DNA of 64,000 nucleotides from Siderastrea radians (taxonomy: Eukaryota; Cnidaria; Anthozoa; Scleractinia; Rhizangiidae), in contig OZ024887.1 of assembly GCA_964017195.1 (NCBI GenBank), forward strand, positions 59,535,311 through 59,599,310. Reading direction: 5' to 3'. The notes beneath the pieces were generated by a model, which had not been told where the DNA came from, searched no databases, and saw only the letters and a program-made list of their open reading frames with translations. A program made the translations under genes and the position numbers. Below, piece after piece: positions 57,564-64,000 of this stretch. Each line of letters opens with the position of its first letter. The first letter of the stretch is position 1.

Positions 57564-57709
57564 ACCACACAATTTACCGGCGCAATTGTGTCGCCTTTAG
57601 ATCATCTTGATCAAAAGGACAAGGCTGTTACGAATGTACTTAAGAAAGCTTTATTTTGAAGGCTAGAATAACTTAAGCGACTAGCGGGAGTCGTGTTTGG
57701 CCTGTCATT

Positions 57710-58097
57710 TTACATACTATCAACTTCGTCTTCAGTTAGGTTGTTTTTCGCTTTTCGCGCCCGGGTTGTTGGTTTCGAAGTCGAAGCCCTTGACTTTCGA
57801 TTCGTTGTTGTTACTCTACTTGGCCTTTTACTTTTGCTTCCTTCGTCTTCTGAGATTTCTCCAGAGCTGCAGCCCCCTTGAGTTTCAGTTTCGGCCTCAT
57901 CGCTCTCGATCTCGAGCTCACTGCTGCAGTCAACTTAATTCGTCGTCCTCGCTTGAACTTTCCGCACAGTTAGGCTCTAAAACAAATCCTGACGGACGAT
58001 TCTTTCGCAATCTGCGTTTTCCTACTACCGATACTTCCTTAAACTCACGTTCGTCTACAAAACGTATACTAGCTCCGCTTCCCGCATGTTCCACCAT
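57710..58097 (-). pseudogene. Frameshifted acidic/basic protein segment, right end of the transposon
   Basis: Minus-strand ATG at 58097 reads MVEHAGSGASIRFVDEREFK, a basic GKRRLRKNR patch and SSSEDDELS before TGA at 57930. One base further the frame continues as CSSELEIESDEAETETQGG, then a Lys/Ser/Thr-rich stretch and NLTEDEVD, ending at a GTATGT donor (57717) and TAA at 57710. A one-base change explains the break. Low-complexity acidic then basic composition fits a nuclear or transposon-encoded protein. Family unknown. Confidence 0.4.
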
Positions 58098-58891
58098 TTT
58101 GTTTGAAGGTCAATTCGCGACGATCGCGAAGCCAGTGCGTGGGAATGGGCTCAGCTGTCAACGCGGCTAAATTTCATGACATATGATTGGCTATTTTGTA
58201 ACCCTCATGGGGATACCGGATCTCGGAGGAGATCTAAAAATAACTTAAGAGGGATTAGGATGGGGATAGGGCCTGTATGGGGAATTAACTCTCTTACCCC
58301 TTTATCCTCTCTTGCTAAAATATACTCTAAGACTATGAGTGTGCCTGCGGTGGCAATTAATCTCTTTGCACATGTCACCCAAAGCGGAAACATTTCTTTG
58401 ACGATTCAATATTTTATTTGGCAAACTTCAAAACTTCCTGAATTTTTACTGGCAGCACGAACAGGCTGTCTTGAAATTCAAATTCACCAAGGCAGCTGTC
58501 AAAATGAAAATTGATAGTTTGTACACACAAGAAAAGTTTGTTATGAAACCTTTGTGCTCAAAGCCCGTCTGTTGACATCCAATGTTGTTTCTAATAACCG
58601 CCCTACGTAATACTTTTGAACTTCAATTGTTTTTACGTCAAACGTCCAGTGGGGGTTGCATTGTAATTAACATTTTAGGAACGGACGAAGCAGCAATTAA
58701 GACTTTAATTACTTTAGTTTCGCGGAAATTTAGCACACACAAGTTCATGATCAAGGCAACAAGACGAAAAAAACTGCCTAGAATTGCCCCTTTTGCAGCT
58801 GCCCGCGGAAAAAGCAATCGTACATGTCAGTTAACAACGGATGCCCGGTCAGTGTGGCGTTATTCAAGCTAGATTGCAGGTAGAGAAAAAA

Positions 58892-59262
58892 TCATCCTAG
58901 TAACGATTTTCCATGAGTTTTTTCGGCCTCTTGCGTTTGAGATGTGAAACCCAAACGAAGCGAGATAAAGTTTAGTCTTTCCTTGTCTCTTTTTTCCTTG
59001 TCCTGTTTTCTCTTGTCTTCCGAAAGACGCATAATTACTACAGAAGTTGAATGACCTTTTTTTAATTCTAGATATTCTTTTATAATAATTTTGATGTTTG
59101 CGGAATTGATTTTCAGCATACGAGCAAATTCATGGAAGCGTATTCTATCCTTCGCCCGCACCAGTCGTGGAGATATACTTTTTTCTGGAGATGCAGATTT
59201 TCCAAGATTTTTCAGATTTGTCAAGCACACTTTACAAGTAATGAAAGCTGTAATAACTTCAG
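58892..59262 (-). CDS. Candidate lysine-rich protein exon, unknown
   Basis: The minus strand is open from an acceptor-like TTATTACAG (59255) to TGA at 58892. It includes SPRLVRAKDRIRFHEFARML, a charged helix LSEDKRKQDKEKRDKERL that could form a coiled coil, and a SQTQEAEKTHGKSLLG end. Composition is protein-like, with no repeat origin. It could be the last exon of a gene starting at 59651, but the phases do not join simply. No family recognised. Confidence 0.3.
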
Positions 59263-59420
59263 CAAACCTTCATGAAAAAATTGCAGCTTATTTCGGTTCT
59301 GTGTTAATTGACTTTTCGACAGCATCAGTTCAGCCCACGGTGCCGTGTAATTTCCTGTTTTTAAAATAGCATAAAATTTACGAATTCAGAGACGGTAAAT
59401 AATTAAGCTCGCCAGCGAAA

Positions 59421-59651
59421 TTAATAAAAGCTCTGATGAAAACATTCTACAGCTAAACCCCTTACAGCTGCTGTTATCGGATTTGGACGCAAGCGGGTAC
59501 TAGCTTCGACCCAAATTGTCCACGATTCCCGTACAGTACATTTTGAATTGGATATTGTATTATGACCTTCGCTTAGCCTCCCGTGATTTTTTCTGTGAGG
59601 TCTTTTATTCTTTCCCGCTGTAAAACGTTTGAATAGACTAACTTTTTTCAT
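59421..59651 (-). CDS. Candidate short basic protein or first exon, divergent from the GPCR
   Basis: ATG at 59651 reads MKKVSLFKRFTAGKNKRPHR and then CTVRESWTIWVEASTRLRPN. A GTAAGG donor sits after PITAA (about 59462); without it the frame stops at 59421. It starts 413 bases from the GPCR start on the other strand, so a shared promoter region is possible. Unknown product. Confidence 0.25.
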   Translation of the reverse strand: MKKVSLFKRFTAGKNKRPHRKNHGRLSEGHNTISNSKCTVRESWTIWVEASTRLRPNPITAAVRGLAVECFHQSFY

Positions 59652-60063
59652 CGGCTGGAAGAGGTAAACAGTTTTGCTGAAACGTGACGTGGACGTAATC
59701 CTAGAGCCAGTGACAAGTTGACAGCCGTATTGGGCTATTTTATACAGATAAAACTGGCTTGCGATCCATTTAGGGCATTTAGCCTCGCTTGATGACGCAC
59801 GGCCATGTAGACTGCAGTGTGATGAAAATCATGTCTAAAGTCGTGTATTCTAGAAATTAGAATACTTTTTATGACCGTGAGGTTCTCTGTATATATCTTG
59901 CTGTCTATTCAACAAAATTTGGTTTTCATTAAATTTTGTTGACGATTACCCTACAGGGATTAACTATTTTTATTATTAACTTTGCCTATTCTTTATTGTA
60001 TCAGCAGGCCTTATCGGACCCGGCTTTCATGTAGTCTCATTCTGAAGTCGAAACATCGCCGCC

Positions 60064-63000
60064 ATGAATCAAAACAATGGCACTGAGAATTCGACGGTTG
60101 CCAGTGTCCATTGCACCAATCTTCCTCTCGACGCCTCGCTCTGGGCCTCGCTGATATTTTTATTCCTTCTCGCTGTGCTCGCAATTTTCGGAAATGGACT
60201 TGTGTGCGCGGCGTTCGCCACAAACAAACGCTTGCGGATTTTGACAAACTACTACGTCGTATCTTTAGCGGTTTCCGATATTTTGGTTGGCAGTATCAAC
60301 ATTCCGCTGTGGATGTACATCAGAAGTTCAGAGTAAGTGCTACTAAGTGAAAATTTCATTGTTATTATTTAGGCGCCCCGAGCTGAAAGCAATTAAGTCG
60401 AGTAAAATAGGGTCACCCATGTAAACTAAACCTTTTAATTTAACGATTTTTAATTCCCCAAGGGTCTGTCTTTAAGCGAGGAAGAAAGAGTAGTGTCCAG
60501 ACTATTGAGTTTATATATCCGGCCTTTGTGGGCATTTTAGCGCAAAAAAGGATAGAATATGGCCCCTTTTACGTTGCCGGATGAAATCAATTTAAACTTG
60601 CATAGCCTAGGGGATAAAAATCGAAGTACTCGTGTAAGTGTAAGTGCCAGTACGAATAACAACAACATTTGGTCACGTCATGGCTCGTCTTTGACAATTT
60701 CCACTCGGGTTTTTCAGCGACGGTTGCTTCTTTTTCGTTTTTAAAATTCTGAAATTACATCAGGAATTGATTAAATGCGAAGGATATGTTTCACACCTCT
60801 GGTAAGATACCTACAAGGGAACACGAATAAATTATAATGCCTGAAAATCTGATCAAATTCTGTGGGAGATGGCAATCAATTAGCAGTCTATTATGTAGGC
60901 ACAGTAGGATGCTTTGTGTCTACCCTAATTAGGGCATTGTAGCGAAAGCATTTTTATCGAAATGGGTGGAAATTTCTAAATATGTGACTCACGACAAAAA
61001 ATGAGGAAATTTTATAACCATGCATCTGTGTTTTATTTTTTGTTTACATGTCTCAATTTCTAAGCAAGCTCTTATGGCAATGAAAATGGACCCTTCAAGG
61101 CTTTTTCGCGGAGGTTTTCGTATATTCCTTGGAAAGATACTAGCTAGGAGAGCTGAGAAGTCTGTTATGTTTGAGAGATAAAACTTGTATAAAAGCGAAT
61201 ATATGATGTGAAGAGTGAAAACTTCAATGTTTTCTTCTGAGCAACAATGACTCCCTCCCACCGAACAAACAACGTTTGTTTACTATATAATGCCTAGCTT
61301 TTTTCCCTATTGTATTTTTCGCGCGTGCTCACGTGCGTTTTTCGCCTCTCACGCGATGGATCCTCGCGGGGAAAAGAAGGTCTACTTCCTGGCCTACTTC
61401 TGTTCTACGATTTGATCGAGGCTTTCTAGAGGGAGTAGTTTGTTAATATAGACTACGGCAGTTTCTCTTCTTAGGGTCACTCGAGTGGGAAAGTCGAGAA
61501 ACAAAAACATATAAGATCACGTGGCTCGACTTTGCCTCCGATACAATGAGCTTGGAGACCTGAAAATGTAAATACATCAGTTCGAATTGTACAATTTCAG
61601 TTCCAAACTGGAAAAAGATATGAAAGTTTGTTTTCCACAGGGTATTTTCCACTCAGTAGCTGCTTTCATTAGAATGATTTTAAAATACGCGTTCGGACTC
61701 ATCCACAAACTTAAAAAAGCCATAACTTATATGTCATAAAAAACAGCATCACAAGAAAGCTCTTCTCAATAACGTTCATCTGAATGCTTAACTGTAGGAT
61801 TTTATCCGCATACTTAAAAGTTAGAATTTGCATTATAGCTAAAAATAAACAGCATAGTTAGCAGCATGGTCAACAGCACAACAAACCGCAGTACAGGAAT
61901 CGTCTGTTAGCCTTCGTTTTATGGTCACACTCGAATTTCATCCGTAGAGCGAAAGCTAAAACGCCTTGTACCGCACAATTGACAGCACCACAGGAAAGTG
62001 ACGTTTGAGTGGTCACACTTTAGGATTTTATCCACAGACTCAAACGACTGAGCCACCTTGTACAGCATAATAAACAGTACCACGGGAAACTGCTGCTCAA
62101 AGACCAATATTTTAGTGATCACCCTTGGATTTCATAAACATTTCTAAATCAAAAGGTTGAAGTGGTACATTTTGCAGTCCGTCTTTGATGTATGAAACCT
62201 GAACTATAACAAGGAAAAGCCAAAAATTTTCGCAGGTACCAAACCGCTCTGTGAGTTTGAGTTGAAGTTTCAAGCTCGAGTGAAGAAAAAATAGTTTTAT
62301 GACTAAGCACTGGTGCAAGAGATAGTATGCACTGATTTTAGTATTTAAGTCTAATCCTAAGGCTTAACACTGATTTTATTGTATTAACCCCATTCAGCCT
62401 GTGGGTGGGGAGGGGGGGGGGCACAAAGTGCAGCGCTGACTTTAAACGTTTGAATCCTTTTTTAAGTATGGAAGCAAAAGCCACTAAACTTTGTGTCCTT
62501 TCCTAAAAATAATCTAGGAAAGTTTACTGCGACATGTCGTTGTTCATCAAATCTGACTTAACCTTGCCAACCATATTTCGATAGGCAGTTTTCTCGAAAT
62601 GTTGAATTTTTCTGTTTTGAATGACACTTTTTAACTTTGTGTCGCTGACTATTAGATTTTTATATCATTTGAGTGTTCTTTTATTGCTTTTTACGCTCGC
62701 CGTCACGTGGACATGAGCATTTATGCAGTTTAGTTATTACTTTTTGGCCAATTTCAATAGTTTTTGAAGGTTTTGGAAAAAGCCATAAATCATGGATGGT
62801 GGATCCAAGATGGCCGCCATTTTGAAATCATGACGCAATTCCCACGTCAATTGTCAAGTCGTGTTGTAGACCTCAAAGGAAACCGTTTTAAACGTGCTAT
62901 AATCTACCCTCGAGGATTAGCATACGGAGCAGGCGCAAACGGGCAAGGGGTAGGGGAGCCATGTTTTCTCCCACTTTCTCGCTCCCCCTCCCCCGTCCCC

Positions 63001-64000
63001 GTTTACTCCTACCACGCAGGCCGGAGATGATTGACATATGGAGGGGAGCCCCAAGCTCAGGAATGAAAAATAACCCAGGCTGAACAGGGTTAAGACCAAT
63101 TTAGCAAGAGGTGGCCCAGCACTGATCGTTTTAGTCTTGGGGTTAGGGATACTGCTTACCACAATCATACTGGAACTTTAACATTAAACTCACCAACTCG
63201 TTCTCGAGCTCATGGATTTATCCCATTCACTTTTGTATTGCCTGCCGTTTTACCTCTACAAAGATTTGTCAAAAAGTGACTCGTCTGACGAAACAGAATT
63301 TCTCATTGGCGACTTGTTTTCTTTCAGCTGGTGCAAAAACCGGAGTTTGTACGAACCTTACGTCATCTTCGACATCTTGTGTGGCACAGCCTCGATCTGG
63401 AACATGACTGCCATTAGTATAGACAGGTAAGAAAGCTTTATTTTAGGCTCTGTTCACGTGAATACGTTTTCCTTCCTTTTTGTTTGACAATGGATATTTT
63501 TATATGATTAGGCGTTCGGTCCCCGAGTTCATGATAGAAAAGGCGGCACCAAAATCTCAGCAAAAACTCAGACCTCTTTTAACTCTAATTTGTCTTTATC
63601 CGCAGATTCGCAGCGGTAGTCTACCCAACAGTCTATAAACATCGGATGAAGAATACAAAAGTTGCTGGCTATACGGTCCTGGCGGTGTGGACCTTCTCTA
63701 CGTTCGTTGCCGCGCTTCGACTCCAATATCGGAAATTCAATTACGCCATGTTCGTTGTGACACTCAGTTTCTTTGTACCTCTATTGATAATCTTGTTCTC
63801 CTACGGAAACATTTACCGCGTCGTCAGATATCGGGCCAAATGGACTGGGTCCGTATTGATCGAGATCAAACTGGCGCGAACTCTCTCGATCGTCATTGGT
63901 GCGTTCATTCTCTGCTGGGGGCCTTTCTTCATCACTAACGTGGTGTCGTATTATTGCAGAAAAAGCTGTGACTTTACTGCAGCCATACAGTGGATCAAGT
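60064..64000 (+). CDS. Class A G-protein-coupled receptor, aminergic-like, first three exons (3' end cut by window)
   Basis: Exons are 60064-60332, 63328-63426 and 63606 to beyond 64000, joined in phase 2 at both introns. The protein has an extracellular start with sequons NGT and NST. TM1 contains GNGLVC, TM2 LAVSD (Asp2.50), and TM3 an Asp at 3.32 and the DRF form of DRY. TM4 has Trp4.50, TM5 SFFVPLL with Pro5.50, TM6 LCWGPFF with Glu6.30 upstream, and TM7 starts AAIQWIK. Asp3.32, Ser5.46, CWxPFF and the Trp before TM7 are typical of amine receptors, but ligand assignment is inference. The second extracellular loop is only about six residues, as in melanocortin/adenosine/cannabinoid-type receptors. 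The intron directly after the Arg of DRF is a position shared by many animal receptors. Intron 1 (3 kb) carries a TTAA-flanked MITE. Start codon chosen as the first ATG giving an N-terminal tail of about 28 residues before TM1. Confidence 0.88.
61640..62160 (-). repeat. Degenerate array of the GAGTCTGTGGATGAAATCC repeat, inverse orientation
   Basis: Units of about 90-115 bases on the minus strand contain GTGTGACCACTCAAAC, GTGGATAAAATCCTAAAG and GCTGTTTATT blocks, in the same order as the pieces at 5410-5490 and 5960-6130. Lies in GPCR intron 1. Confidence 0.5.
62388..63089. mobile_element. TTAA-flanked MITE with CCCYRTTCAGCCTG ends
   Basis: TTAA at 62384-62387 and 63090-63093. CCCCATTCAGCCTG and CAGGCTGAACAGGG are inverses, with a G run inside the left end and AAGATGGCCGCCAT in the middle. 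Related in ends and layout to the element at 49867-50775. In GPCR intron 1. Confidence 0.7.

Larger units (their letters stand above)
55834..58314. mobile_element. 2.48 kb DNA transposon with 31-base exact terminal inverted repeats
   Basis: CAAGAGAGGATAAAGGGGTA (31 exact bases, then a broken extension including AAGTTATTTTTAGA) at 55834 is inverted at 58314. Compared with the empty copy at 55471-55500 (CTACTCAAAT then ATAATCTAAG), the insertion added a diverged copy of ACTCAAAT (GCTAAAAT) on the right, consistent with a target duplication of 7-8 bases. Inward-facing decayed frames lie near both ends (55964 plus strand, 58097 minus strand). Superfamily not assigned; two convergent genes would resemble PIF/Harbinger, but the target length would not. 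Confidence 0.7.
55267..58395. repeat. Tandem duplication of about 300 bp, second copy split by a transposon
   Basis: Unit 1 (55267-55567) and unit 2 (55568-55833 plus 58315-58395) share blocks such as CCAAGAGAGAAGTTTATTCA, AACACGTACACCGG and GGTGGCAATTAATCTC in the same order. The second unit is interrupted by the 2.48 kb element, and unit 1 shows the uninterrupted site. Confidence 0.75.

Noticed and set aside
62764..63168. Two 80-90 codon frames in GPCR intron 1
   Set aside because: They lie inside the TTAA-flanked MITE and cross its end; no protein features seen.

Overview
This window looks like nuclear DNA of an anthozoan cnidarian, most probably a reef-building coral. Genes are split into small exons with GT-AG introns. 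The introns and intergenic DNA are crowded with short inverted-repeat transposons, tRNA-derived SINEs and a Penelope-like retroelement relic of kinds I associate with hexacorals. No operon or ribosome-binding-site layout is present. The species assignment is an inference from repeat style and protein similarity, not a database match.

Positions 1-43976 (minus strand) are occupied by the 5' part of one large gene, a DOCK-A family (DOCK1/2/5, Dock180/Myoblast-city type) Rac guanine-nucleotide exchange factor. I could join 40 coding exons in phase, from the ATG at 43976 to 1830, giving 1109 residues. These cover the SH3 domain, the ELMO-binding helical segment, the DHR-1 (C2-like) lipid-binding domain and most of the armadillo-like region. 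The catalytic DHR-2 domain must lie beyond the left edge. The introns hold nested DNA transposons, minisatellites, a 1.2 kb purine tract and a decayed Penelope-like element. Three hammerhead-ribozyme-like motifs lie in the introns in the sense orientation of the DOCK transcript.

Positions 44000-60000 separate the two recognisable genes. This stretch holds MITEs (TAA- and TTAA-flanked), a degenerate hammerhead motif, a 300 bp tandem duplication split by a 2.48 kb terminal-inverted-repeat transposon (which itself contains a long palindrome with a further MITE inside it), microsatellites, and a few short candidate coding segments I cannot name.

Positions 60064-64000 (plus strand) carry the first three exons of a class A (rhodopsin-like) G-protein-coupled receptor with aminergic-type residues, cut by the right edge at the start of TM7. 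It appears to lack both cysteines of the canonical TM3-ECL2 disulfide.

Most long open frames in the window (proline/serine-rich, histidine-rich or repetitive) are products of simple repeats and are not annotated as genes. I saw no CRISPR array, rRNA or complete functional tRNA gene.
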